A stretch of DNA of 64,000 nucleotides from Hyperoodon ampullatus (GCA_949752795.1 OX457058.1:171432223-171496222), one strand, 5' to 3'. Shown: positions 1-10,509, numbered from the stretch's first letter. The notes: generated by a model not told the origin, from the sequence alone. A program made the numbers and translations.

Positions 1-527
1 TTGCCTACATAATCTGCGACCCGACATCAGCACGCGTCATCCACCAGGATGCGCTGATCCCTGCCGCTTGGTTGTGTCCAGTGTACAAAGAGTGTTTTCT
101 TGGCCCCCTCCGGGCTAAGCAGACCAGAGAGCTGTGGCCCGTGGACGTCTACGTGTCCGAACCCCAGGGAAAAAGCATGCGGTGCGGGGTCCAGCTCCAC
201 AAGCAAAAGCAGTGCAGCTGGCCGTGGGAAGGCTTCAGCTTCAGCTGGGACCTGGTGGTGTGCTACGCCAACCAGCACATCATTTTCTGGTACAGCGCGC
301 CAAACAAGTCCTACAGCCTTGGGGTCAGCCTACTCGAGCAGAGAAAGTTCGCGTTCCGCCTGCGCCTGTCCTCCTTGGACAGGGATGGGAGAGCCGTTTT
401 CAGGAAGGACACAGGATACCAGAGGCTTTCCCTGAGAGAGGATCAAGAGCTAGAGGTAATGAACCTGGAAAACCAATACGTGGTTTTCCCCATCCATGTG
501 GCCTGTAACTTCCTGTACCTCCACTGA
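1..527 (+). CDS. GMCL1-like: Partial copy 0: GCL C-terminal region
   Basis: The window opens inside the GCL-specific region; the reading frame starts at base 3 with AYIICDPTSARVIHQ and runs open to TGA at 525-527 (ending CNFLYLH). It carries the common tail haplotype (KQKQCSWPWEGFSF, APNKSYSLG). No frameshift or early stop is seen in the visible part; the BTB and BACK parts lie outside the window. Confidence 0.8.
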   Translation, partial: AYIICDPTSARVIHQDALIPAAWLCPVYKECFLGPLRAKQTRELWPVDVYVSEPQGKSMRCGVQLHKQKQCSWPWEGFSFSWDLVVCYANQHIIFWYSAPNKSYSLGVSLLEQRKFAFRLRLSSLDRDGRAVFRKDTGYQRLSLREDQELEVMNLENQYVVFPIHVACNFLYLH

Positions 528-706
528 GACGGGTGCTGCCCAGAGTGAGGACCCCTGAAGTATCTCAGGTGGCTTGGCGTGGCGTCCTCTCGCGAGACCG
601 TTAGAGCAAACGCCATAGTACTCAGCAGCACTCTGGGCTGAGCTCGTGCCCGGAGCAACGGCGCCTGGAGGGGAAGCTTGTCCACTGCACCACTGAGTTA
701 TAGGCC
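528..706 (+). promoter_or_regulatory. Representative spacer with TCTCGCGAGA palindrome
   Basis: The 179 bp between the stop of one copy and the first ATG of the next contains TCTCGCGAGA at 588-597, exactly 119 bp before the ATG. This palindrome is a known core-promoter element of TATA-less CpG-rich vertebrate promoters and a Kaiso/ZBTB33-type site. The element starts at the same offset in all 39 spacers; starts are 588, 2251, 5579, 7242, 8906, 10570, 12234, 13898, 15562, 17226, 18889, 20553, 22216, 23880, 25544, 27207, 28871, 30535, 32199, 33862, 35525, 38851, 40515, 42179, 43843, 45507, 47170, 48827, 52153, 55479, 57143, 58806, 60470 and 63797 for intact ones, plus five mutated ones listed separately. 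No ATG precedes the Kozak ATG here, and no AATAAA or ATTAAA was seen. Confidence 0.6.
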
Positions 707-2190
707 ATGGGAGCACGAAGCAGTCGGATGCCATGGCACTGGTGGGGGCGTGCCCCAGAGAAGCCAGGTGCCACTGGTGGGGAGGAGGAGGCTGAGGAGG
801 CAGTAGTGGCAGAGAGAAAGGAACGGAAGGAGAGTGAAGAGGCCAGACCCGCCGCCCGTCAGGGGAGCGGCAAGCGGAAGAGAGGCCCAGGGGGGCCGCT
901 CACAAAAAAGCCCCGCCGGAAACGTGCTCAAGATCGTTCAGGGTCCGTTTAGGAGGCACTCTTCCTGAGAGGAGAACAGAGCGACGTGCGGATCCGCGCT
1001 CTGGGAGAGGAGTGGAACGTGCATAGGGTCTACTTGTGCCAGTCAAGGTACTTTGCTAGCATGTTCAGGGGCGCTTGGCGGGAGACAAACATGGATACTA
1101 TCGAGTTGCAGATGCCTGACGAGAACATTGATCGCGAGGCACTGCACGAGGCTTTCGGTGCCCTGTACCGAGGCTCCATTTTCATCCCACCCGGTCGAGT
1201 CGTAGCCATCCTGGCCACAGCCAGCATGCTGCAGCTGGACGAGCTGATTCGGCAGTGCGGGGAGGTCATGAAGGTGACTGTCCGTGCCCAGACCGTGTGC
1301 AGCTACGACTACTCTGCTGAAAGCTACAGACTCCAGACCGTCAGGACCATGTGTCTTCGGTGGCTGCTGGACAACATGATGACCCAGTGTAGTGACAAGC
1401 TATTGCGAGAAGTCAGCCTGGATCTCATGAAAGAGGTCATTGCCTCTTCAGAGCTCTTGGTGATGGGGGTGGAGATGGACGTGTACACCATGCTGAAAAA
1501 GTGGATGTTCTTGCAGCTGCAGCCGACATGGAGGGGCCCGCGCAGGGCCCTATTGCCTGACACCGACTCATGGTTTGCCAGGTCCAGGAGGGATTCGGAG
1601 GGCACCCCTTTCGTGGAGACCGAGCAGGGCAGAGCCTTCGTGCCAGTGTTCCAGCAGCTGCGGTTTGCCTACATAATCTGCGACCCGACGTCAGCACGCA
1701 TCATCCACCAGGATGCGCTGATCCCTGCCGCTTGGCTGTGTCCAGTGTACAAAGAGTGTTTTCTTGGCCCCCTCCGGGCTAAGCTACCAGAGAGCTCTGG
1801 CCCGTGGACGTCTACGTGTCCGAACCCCAGGGCAAAAGCATGCGGTGCGGGGTCCAGCTCCACAAGCAAAAGCACTGCAGCTGGCCGTGGGAAGGCTTCA
1901 GCTTCAGCTGGGACCTGGTGGTGTGCTACGCCAACCAGCACATCATTTTCTGGTACAGCGCGCCAAACAAGTCCTACAGCCTCGGGGTCAGCCTACTCGA
2001 GCAGAGAAAGTTCGCGTTCCGCCTGCGCCTGTCCTCCTTGGACAGGGATGGGAGAGCCGTTTTCAGGAAGGACACAGGATACCAGAGGCTTTCCCTGAGA
2101 GAGGATCAAGAGCTAGAGGTAATGAACCTGGAAAACCAATACGTGGTTTTCCCCATCCATGTGGCCTGTAACTTCCTGTACCTCCACTGA
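707..2190 (+). pseudogene. GMCL1-like: Copy 1: GCL-like, frameshift near codon 267
   Basis: N-terminal ORF 707-952, TAG, BTB ORF 986-2098. A one-base deletion at about 1784 (AAGCTACC in place of AAGCAGACC) switches the frame, so BTB and BACK are intact but the last third is replaced by a Ser-rich 104-residue tail. The original C-terminal frame stays open to TGA at 2188-2190. Carries L57F and V87L (DELIRQ). Confidence 0.85.
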
Positions 2191-2369
2191 GACGGGTGCT
2201 GCCCAGAGTGAGGACCCCTGAAGTATCTCAGGTGGCTTGGCGTGGCGTCCTCTCGCGAGACCGTTAGAGCAAACGCCATAGTACTCAGCAGCACTCTGGG
2301 CTGAGCTCGTGCCCGGAGCAACAGCGCCTGGAGGGGAAGCTTGTCCACTGCACCACTGAGTTATAGGCC

Positions 2370-3845
2370 ATGGGAGCACGAAGCAGTCGGATGCCATGGC
2401 ACTGGTGGGGGCGTGCCCCAGAGAAGCCAGGTGCCACTGGTGGGGAGGAGGAGGCTGAGGAGGCAGTAGTGGCAGAGAGAAAGGAACGGAAGGAGAGTGA
2501 AGAGGCCAGACCCGCCGCCCGTCAGGGGAGCGGCAAGCGGAAGAGAGGCCCAGGGGGGCCGCTCACAAAAAAGCCCCGCCGGAAACGTGCTCAAGATCGT
2601 TCAGGGTCCGTTTAGGAGGCACTCTTCCTGAGAGGAGAACAGAGCGACGTGCGGATCCGCGCTCTAGGGGAAGAGTGGAACGTGCATAGGGTCTACTTGT
2701 GCCAGTCAAGGTACTTTGCTAGCATGTTCAGGGGCGCTTGGCGGGAGACAAACATGGATACTATCGAGTTGCAGATGCCTGACGAGAACATTGATCGCGA
2801 GGCACTGCACGAGGCTTTAGGTGCCCTGTACCCAGGCTCCATTTTCATCCCACCTGGTCGAGTCGTAGCCATCCTGGCCACAGCCAGCATGTTGCAGCTG
2901 GACGAGGTGATTCGGCAGTGCGGGGAGGTCATGAAGGTGACTGTCCGTGCCCAGACCGTGTGCAGCTACGACTACTCTGCTGAAAGCTACAGACTCCAGA
3001 CCGTCAGGACCATGTGTCTTCGGTGGCTGCTGGACAACATGATGACCCAGTGTAGTGAGAAGCTATTGCGAGAAGTCAGCCTGGATCTCATGAAAGAGGT
3101 CATTGCCTCTTCAGAGCTCTTGGTGATGGGGGTGGAGATGGACGTGTACACCATGCTGAAAAAGTGGATGTTCTTGCAGCTGCAGCCGACATGGAGGGGC
3201 CCGCGCAGGGCCCTATTGCCTGACACCGACTCATGGTTTGCCAGGTCCAGGAGGGATTCGGAGGGCACCCCTTTCGTGGAGACCGAGCAGGGCAGAGCCT
3301 TCGTGCCAGTGTTCCAGCAGCTGCGGTTTGCCTACATAATCTGCCACCCGACGTCAGCACGCATCATCCACCAGGATGCGCTGATCCCTGCCGCTTGGTT
3401 GTGTCCAGTGTACAAAGAGTGTTTTCTTGGCCCCCTCCGGGCTAAGCAGACCAGAGAGCTCTGGCCCGTGGACGTCTATGTGTCCGAACCCCAGGGCAAA
3501 AGCATGCGGTGCGGGGTCCAGCTCCACAAGCAAAAGCACTGCAGCTGGCCGTGGGAAGGCTTCAACTTCAGCTGGGACCTGGTGGTGTGCTACGCCAACC
3601 AGCACATCATTTTCTGGTACAGTGTGCCAAACAAGTCCTACAGCCTCGGGGTCAGCCTACTCGAGCAGAGAAAGTTCATGTTCCGCCTGCGCCTGTCCTC
3701 CTTGGACAGGGATGGGAGAGCCGTTTTCAGGAAGGACACAGGATACCAGAGGCTTTCCCTGAGAGAGGATCAAGAGCTAGAGGTAATGAACCTGGAAAAC
3801 CAATACGTGGTTTTCCCCATCCATGTGGCCTGTAACTTCCTGTAA
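2370..3845 (+). CDS. GMCL1-like: Copy 2: GCL-like, late stop (398 codons)
   Basis: N-terminal ORF 2370-2615, TAG, BTB ORF 2649-3845. Codon 399 is TAA in place of TAC, removing Tyr-Leu-His only. Private R62P sits in the BTB helix region (ALYPGS). Tail haplotype is HCSWPWEGFNF, VPNKSY with Met at 344. Confidence 0.85.
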
Positions 3846-3914
3846 CTCCACTAAGACGGGTGCTGCCCAGAGTGAGGACCCCTGAAGTATCTCAGGTGGC
3901 TTAGCGTGGCGTCC

Positions 3915-3924
3915 TCTTGCGAGA
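3915..3924 (+). promoter_or_regulatory. Decayed palindrome TCTTGCGAGA before copy 3
   Basis: The first CpG of the palindrome has become TG, the product expected from deamination of a methylated cytosine. The rest of the spacer is ordinary. Confidence 0.7.
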
Positions 3925-4033
3925 CCGTTAGAGCAAACGCCATAGTACTCAGCAGCACTCTGGGCTGAGCTCGTGCCCGGAGCAACGGCGCCTGGAGGGG
4001 AAGCTTGTCCACTGCACCACTGAGTTATAGGCC

Positions 4034-5509
4034 ATGGGAGCACGAAGCAGTCGGAAGCCATGGCACTGGTGGGGGCGTGCCCCAGGGAAGCCAGGTGCCA
4101 CTGGTGGGGAGGAGGAGGCTGAGGAGGCAGTAGTGGCAGAGAGAAAGGAACGGAAGGAGAGTGAAGAGGCCAGACCCGCCGCCCGTCAGGGGAGCCGCAA
4201 GCGGAAGAGAGGCCCAGGGGGGCCGCTCACAAAAAAGCCCCGCCGGAAACGTGCTCAAGATCGTTCAGGGTCCGTTTAGGAGGCACTCTTCCTGAGAGGA
4301 GAACAGAGCGACGTGCGGATCCGCGCTCTGGGGGAGGAGTGGAACTTGCATAGGGTCTACTTGTGCCAGTCAAGGTACTTTGCTAGCATGTTCAGGGGCG
4401 CTTGGCGGGAGACAAACATGGATACTGTCGAGTTGCAGATGCCTGACGAGAACATTGATCGCGAGGCACTGCACGAGGCTTTATGTGCCCTGTACCGAGG
4501 CTCCATTTTCATCCCACCTGGTCGAGTCATTGCCATCCTGGCCACAGCCAGCATGCTGCAGCTGAACGAGGTGATTCGGCACTGCGGGGAGGTCATGAAG
4601 GTGACTGTCCGTGCCCAGACCGTGTGCAGGTACGACAACTCTGCGGAAAGCTATGGACTCCAGACCGTCAGGACCATGTGTCTTCAGTGGCTGCTGGACA
4701 ACATGATGACCCAGTGTAGTGAGAAGCTATTGCGAGAAGTCAGCCTGGATCTCATGAAAGAGGTCATTGCCTCTTCAGAGCTCTTGGTGATGGGGGTGGA
4801 GATGGACGTGTACACCATGCTGAAAAAGTGGATGTTCTTGCAGCTGCAGCCGACATGGAGGGGCCCGCGCAGGGCCCTATTGCCTGACACCGACTCATGG
4901 TTTGCCAGGTCCAGGAGGGATTCGGAGGGCACCCCTTTCGTGGAGACCGAGCAGGGCAGAGCCTTCGTGCCAGTGTTCCAGCAGCTGCGGTTTGAGTACA
5001 TAACCTGCGACCCGACGTCAGCACGTGTCATCCACCAGCATGCGCTGATCCCTGCCGCTTGGTTGTGTCCAGTGTACAAAGAGTGTTTTCTTGGCCCCCT
5101 CCGGGCTAAGCAGACCAGAGAGCTCTGGCCCGTGGACGTCTATGTGTCCAAACCCCAGGGCAAAAGCATGCGGTGCGGGGTCCAGCTCCACAAGCAAAAG
5201 CACTGCAGCTGGCCGTGGGAAGGCTTCAACTTCAGCTGGGACCTGGTGGTGTGCTACGCCAACCAGCACATCATTTTCTGGTACAGTGTGCCAAACAAGT
5301 CCTACAGCCTCGGGGTCAGCCTACTCGAGCAGAGAAAGTTCGCGTTCCGCCTGCGCCTTTCCTCCTTGGACAGGGATGGGAGAGCCGTTTTCAGGAAGGA
5401 CACAGGATACCAGAGGCTTTCCCTGAGAGAGGATCAAGAGCTAGAGGTAATGAACCTGGAAAACCAATACGTGGTTTTCCCCATCCATGTGGCCTGTAAC
5501 TTCCTGTAA
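4034..5509 (+). CDS. GMCL1-like: Copy 3: GCL-like, late stop (398 codons)
   Basis: N-terminal ORF 4034-4279 with private M8K (SSRKPWHW), TAG, BTB ORF 4313-5509 ending at the late TAA. Head is the N85/R106/N109 haplotype; private changes G58C, Q90H and E280K. Residues 228-243 read FEYITCDP and HQHAL. Its spacer palindrome is mutated. Confidence 0.85.
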
Positions 5510-5697
5510 CTCCACTAAGACGGGTGCTGCCCAGAGTGAGGACCCCTGAAGTATCTCAGGTGGCTTAGCGTGGCGTCCTCTCGCGAGACCGTTAGAGCAA
5601 ACGCCATAGTACTCAGCAGCACTCTGGGCTGAGCTCGTGCCCGGAGCAACGGCGCCTGGAGGGGAAGCTTGTCCACTGCACCACTGAGTTATAGGCC

Positions 5698-7181
5698 ATG
5701 GGAGCACGAAGCAGTCGGATGCCATGGCACTGGTGGGGGCGTGCCCCAGGGAAGCCAGGTGCCACTGGTGGGGAGGAGGAGGCTGAGGAGGCAGTAGTGG
5801 CAGAGAGAAAGGAACGGAAGGAGAGTGAAGAGGCCAGACCCGCCGCCCGTCAGGGGAGCGGCAAGCGGAAGAGAGGCCCAGGGGGGCCGCTCACAAAAAA
5901 GCCCCGCCGGAAACGTGCTCAAGATCGTTCAGGGTCCGTTTAGGAGGCACTCTTCCTGAGAGGAGAACAGAGCGACGTGCGGATCCGCGCTCTGGGAGAG
6001 GAGTGGAACGTGCATAGGGTCTACTTGTGCCAGTCAAGGTACTTTGCTAGCATGTTTAGGGGCGCTTGGCGGGAGACAAACATGGATACTATCGAGTTGC
6101 AGATGCCTGACGAGAACATTGATCGCGAGGCACTGCACGAGGCTTTCGGTGCCCTGTACCGAGGCTCCATTTTCATCCCACCCGGTCGAGTCGTAGCCAT
6201 CCTGGCCACAGCCAGCATGCTGCAGCTGGACGAGCTGATTCGGCAGTGCGGGGAGGTCATGAAGGTGACTGTCCGTGCCCAGACCGTGTGCAGCTACGAC
6301 TACTCTGCTGAAAGCTACAGACTCCAGACCGTCAGGACCATGTGTCTTCGGTGGCTGCTGGACAACATGATGACCCAGTGTAGTGAGAAGCTATTGCGAG
6401 AAGTCAGCCTGGATCTCATGAAAGAGGTCATTGCCTCTTTAGAGCTCTTGGTGATGGGGGTGGAGATGGACGTGTACACCATGCTGAAAAAGTGGATGTT
6501 CTTGCAGCTGCAGCCGACATGGAGGGGCCCGCGCAGGGCCCTATTGCCTGACACCGACTCATGGTTTGCCAGGTCCAGGAGGGATTCGGAGGGCACCCCT
6601 TTCATGGAGACCGAGCAGGGCAGAGCCTTCGTGCCAGTGTTCCAGCAGCTGCGGTTTGCCTACATAATCTGCGACCCGACGTTAGCACGCATCATCCACC
6701 AGGATGCGCTGATCCCTGCCGCTTGGCTGTGTCCAGTGTACAAAGAGTGTTTTCTTGGCCCCCTCCGGGCTAAGCTACCAGAGAGCTCTGGCCCGTGGAC
6801 GTCTACGTGTCCGAACCCCAGGGCAAAAGCATGCGGTGCGGGGTCCAGCTCCACAAGCAAAAGCAGTGCAGCTGGCCGTGGGAAGGCTTCAGCTTCAGCT
6901 GGGACCTGGTGGTGTGCTACGCCAACCAGCACATCATTTTCTGGTACAGCGCGCCAAGCAAGTCCTACAGCCTCGGGGTCAGCCTACTCGAGCAGAGAAA
7001 GTTCGCGTTCCGCCTGCGCCAGTCCTCCTTGTACAGGGATGCGAGAGCCGTTTTCAGGAAGGACACAGGATACCAGAGGCTTTCCCTGAGAGAGGATCAA
7101 GAGCTAGAGGTAATGAACCTGGAAAACCAATACGTGGTTTTCCCCATCCATGTGGCCTGTAACTTCCTGTACCTCCACTGA
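5698..7181 (+). pseudogene. GMCL1-like: Copy 4: GCL-like, frameshift near codon 267
   Basis: N-terminal ORF 5698-5943, TAG, BTB ORF 5977-7089 frameshifted at about 6775 (same deletion as copy 1). It has a cluster of changes not seen elsewhere: S155L in BACK, S236L, and in the bypassed C-terminal frame N328S, D353Y and G356A. V210M is shared only with copy 22. Confidence 0.85.
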
Positions 7182-7360
7182 GACGGGTGCTGCCCAGAGT
7201 GAGGACCCCTGAAGTATCTCAGGTGGCTTGGCGTGGCGTCCTCTCGCGAGACCGTTAGAGCAAACGCCATAGTACTCAGCAGCACTCTGGGCTGAGCTCG
7301 TGCCCGGAGCAACGGCGCCTGGAGGGGAAGCTTGTCCACTGCACCACTGAGTTATAGGCC

Positions 7361-8836
7361 ATGGGAGCACGAAGCAGTCGGATGCCATGGCACTGGTGGG
7401 GGCGTGCCCCAGAGAAGCCAGGTGCCACTGGTGGGGAGGAGGAGGCTGAGGAGGCAGTAGTGGCAGAGAGAAAGGAATGGAAGGAGAGTGAAGAGGCCAG
7501 ACCCGCCGCCCGTCAGGGGAGCGGCAAGCGGAAGAGAGGCCCAGGGGGGCCGCTCACAAAAAAGCCCCGCCGGAAACGTGCTCAAGATCGTTCAGGGTCC
7601 GTTTAGGAGGCACTCTTCCTGAGAGGAGAACAGAGCGACGTGCGGATCCGCGCTCTGGGGGAAGAGTGGAACGTGCATAGGGTCTACTTGTGCCAGTCAA
7701 GGTACTTTGCTAGCATGTTCAGGGGCGCTTGGCGGGAGACAAACATGGATACTGTCGAGTTGCAGATGCCTGACGAGAACATTGATCGCGAGGCACTGCA
7801 CGAGGCTTTCGGTGCCCTGTACCGAGGCTCCATTTTCATCCCACCCGGTCGAGTTGTAGCCATCCTGGCCACAGCCAGCATGCTGCAGCTGGACGAGGTG
7901 ATTCGGCAGTGCGGGGAGGTCATGAAGGTGACTGTCCGTGCCCAGACCGTGTGCAGCTACGACTACTCTGCTGAAAGCTACAGACTCCAGATCGTCAGGA
8001 CCATGTGTCTTCGGTGGCTGCTGGACAACATGATGACCCAGTGTAGTGACAAGCTATTGCGAGAAGTCAGCCTGGATCTCATGAAAGAGGTCATTGCCTC
8101 TTCAGAGCTCTTGGTGATGGGGGTGGAGATGGACGTGTACACCATGCTGAAAAAGTGGATGTTCTTGCAGCTGCAGCCGACATGGAGGGGCCCGCGCAGG
8201 GCCCTATTGCCTGACACCGACTCATGGTTTGCCAGGTCCAGGAGGGATTCGGAGAGCACCCGTTTCGTGGAGACCGAGCAGGGCAGAGCCTTCGTGCCAG
8301 TGTTCCAGCAGCTGCGGTTTGCCTACATAATCTGCGACCCGACGTCAGCACGCGTCATCCACCAGGATGCGCTGATCCCTGCCGCTTGGTTGTGTCCAGT
8401 GTACAAAGAGTGTTTTCTTGGCCCCCTCCGGGCTAAGCAGACCAGAGAGCTCTGGCCCGTGGACGTCTATGTGTCCGAACCCCAGGGCAAAAGCATGCGG
8501 TGCGGGGTCCAGCTCCACAAGCAAAAGCACTGCAGCTGGCCGTGGGAAGGCTTCAACTTCAGCTGGGACCTGGTGGTGTGCTACGCCAACCAGCACATCA
8601 TTTTCTGGTACAGTGTGCCAAACAAGTCCTACAGCCTCGGGGTCAGCCTACTCGAGCAGAGAAAGTTCATGTTCCGCCTGCGCCTGTCCTCCTTGGACAG
8701 GGATGGGAGAGCCGTTTTCAGGAAGGACACAGGATACCAGAGGCTTTCCCTGAGAGAGGATCAAGAGCTAGAGGTAATGAACCTGGAAAACCAATACGTG
8801 GTTTTCCCCATCCATGTGGCCTGTAACTTCCTGTAA
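7361..8836 (+). CDS. GMCL1-like: Copy 5: GCL-like, late stop (398 codons)
   Basis: N-terminal ORF 7361-7606 with private R-to-W (KEWKESE, a CpG transition), TAG, BTB ORF 7640-8836. Private T118I and P208R; G206S. Tail as in copy 2 including Met344. Confidence 0.85.
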
Positions 8837-9024
8837 CTCCACTAAGACGGGTGCTGCCCAGAGTGAGGACCCCTGAAGTATCTCAGGTGGCTTAGCGTGG
8901 CGTCCTCTCGCGAGACCGTTAGAGCAAACGCCATAGTACTCAGCAGCACTCTGGGCTGAGCTCGTGCCCGGAGCAACGGCGCCTGGAGGGGAAGCTTGTC
9001 CACTGCACCACTGAGTTATAGGCC

Positions 9025-9270
9025 ATGGGAGCACGAAGCAGTCGGATGCCATGGCACTGGTGGGGGCGTGCCCCAGAGAAGCCAGGTGCCACTGGTGGGG
9101 AGGAGGAGGCTGAGGAGGCAGTAGTGGCAGAGAGAAAGGAACGGAAGGAGAGTGAAGAGGCCAGACCCGCCGCCCGTCAGGGGAGCGGCAAGCGGAAGAG
9201 AGGCCCAGGGGGGCCGCTCACAAAAAAGCCCCGCCGGAAACGTGCTCAAGATCGTTCAGGGTCCGTTTAG
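9025..9270 (+). CDS. N-terminal GCL module as a separate 81-codon ORF (representative, copy 6)
   Basis: This ORF heads every unit and ends in every complete copy at the same in-frame TAG after the residues DRSGSV. It begins MGARSSR with G at -3 and G at +4, a strong initiation context. Gly2 and Ser6 fit the N-myristoylation consensus, and I recall human GMCL1 starting MGSLSSR, so the start is conserved. Residues about 25-50 are Glu/Lys-rich; residues about 56-76 hold two basic clusters, KRKR and KKPRRKR, that look like a bipartite nuclear localisation signal and align with similar clusters in GMCL1. In the family this segment directs the protein to the nuclear envelope. The downstream BTB ORF is in the same frame but separated by the TAG. 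Alone, the product would be a small basic, possibly lipidated peptide. Translation is unproven. Confidence 0.6.
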   Translation: MGARSSRMPWHWWGRAPEKPGATGGEEEAEEAVVAERKERKESEEARPAARQGSGKRKRGPGGPLTKKPRRKRAQDRSGSV

Positions 9271-10509
9271 GAGGCACTCTTCCTGAGAGGAGAACAGAGC
9301 AACGTGCGGATCCGCGCTCTGGGGGAGGAGTGGAACTTGCATATGGTCTACTTGTGCCAGTCAAGGTACTTTGCTAGCATGTTCAGGGGCGCTGGGCGGG
9401 AGACAAACATGGATACTGTCGAGTTGCAGATGCCTGACGAGAACATTGATCGCGAGGCACTGCACGAGGCTTTAGGTGCCCTGTACCGAGGCTCCATTTT
9501 CATCCCACCTGGTCGAGTCATTGCCATCCTGGCCACAGCCAGCATGCTGCAGCTGAACGAGGTGATTCGGCAGTGCGGGGAGGTCATGAAGGTGACTGTC
9601 CGTGCCCAGACCGTGTGCAGGTACGACAACTCTGCGGAAAGCTACGGACTCCAGACCGTCAGGACCATGTGTCTTCAGTGGCTGCTGGACAACATGATGA
9701 CCCAGTGTAGTGAGAAGCTATTGCGAGAAGTCAGCCTGGATCTCATGAAAGAGGTCATTGCCTCTTCAGAGCTCTTGGTGATGGGGGTGGAGATGGACGT
9801 GTACACCATGCTGAAAAAGTGGATGTTCTTGCAGCTGCAGCCGACATGGAGGGGCCCGCGCAGGGCCCTATTGCCTGACACCGACTCATGGTTTGCCAGG
9901 TCCAGGAGGGATTCGGAGGGCACCCCTTTCGTGGAGACCGAGCAGGGCAGAGCCTTCGTGCCAGTGTTCCAGCAGCTGCGGTTTGCCTACATAATCTGCC
10001 ACCCGACGTCAGCACGCGTCATCCACCAGGATGCGCTGATCCCTGCCGCTTGGTTGTGTCCAGTGTACAAAGAGTGTTTTCTTGGCCCCCTCCGGGCTAA
10101 GCAGACCAGAGAGCTCTGGCCCGTGGACGTCTACGTGTCCGAACCCCAGGGCAAAAGCATGCGGTGCGGGGTCAAGCTCCACAAGCAAAAGCAGTGCAGC
10201 TGGCCGTGGGAAGGCTTCAGCTTCAGCTGGGACCTGGTGGTGTGCTACGCCAACCAGCACATCATTTTCTGGTACAGCGCGCCAAACAAGTCCTACAGCC
10301 TCGGGGTCAGCCTACTCGAGCAGAGAAAGTTCGCGTTCCGCCTGCGCCAGTCCTCCTTGGACAGGGATGGGAGAGCCGTTTTCAGGAAGGACACAGGATA
10401 CCAGAGGCTTTCCCTGAGAGAGGATCAAGAGCTAGAGGTAATGAACCTGGAAAACCAATACGTGGTTTTCCCCATCCATGTGGCCTGTAACTTCCTGTAC
10501 CTCCACTGA
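9025..10509 (+). CDS. GMCL1-like: Copy 6: GCL-like, full 401-codon BTB ORF
   Basis: N-terminal ORF 9025-9270, TAG, BTB ORF 9304-10509 open to the family stop (CNFLYLH). Private R14M creates an in-frame ATG at 9343-9345, the only copy with an ATG before codon 26 of the BTB ORF. W31G (GAGRETN) replaces a residue conserved in most copies. Tail has Q291K and L349Q. Confidence 0.85.

Noticed and set aside
27..278. Many antisense ORFs of 60-162 codons, repeated in each unit
   Set aside because: They lie opposite the GCL coding frame, are repeated only because the unit is repeated, show no domain, and lengthen or shorten with single sense-strand substitutions. Treated as shadows.
100..435. Plus-strand overlapping ORF (about 111 codons, Ser-rich) in the C-terminal region as an independent dual-coding gene
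   Set aside because: It is the same frame that the codon-267 frameshift enters. The ATG context and composition give no support for a separate gene, and high GC explains the open frame.
690..700. TATA-like GTTATAGG just before the first ATG as a TATA box
   Set aside because: It is about 10 bp from the ATG, lacks the TATAWAW pattern, and is GTATAGG in several copies.
950..952. Programmed readthrough or selenocysteine at the in-frame TAG
   Set aside because: Selenocysteine uses TGA, and the following bases (GAGGCA) do not match the CTAG-type readthrough context. No supporting structure was seen.
986..988. GTG at the head of the BTB ORF as a true start codon
   Set aside because: It aligns inside the parental protein (SDVRIRALGEEW) and has no ribosome-binding context; a vertebrate gene would not be expected to start there.
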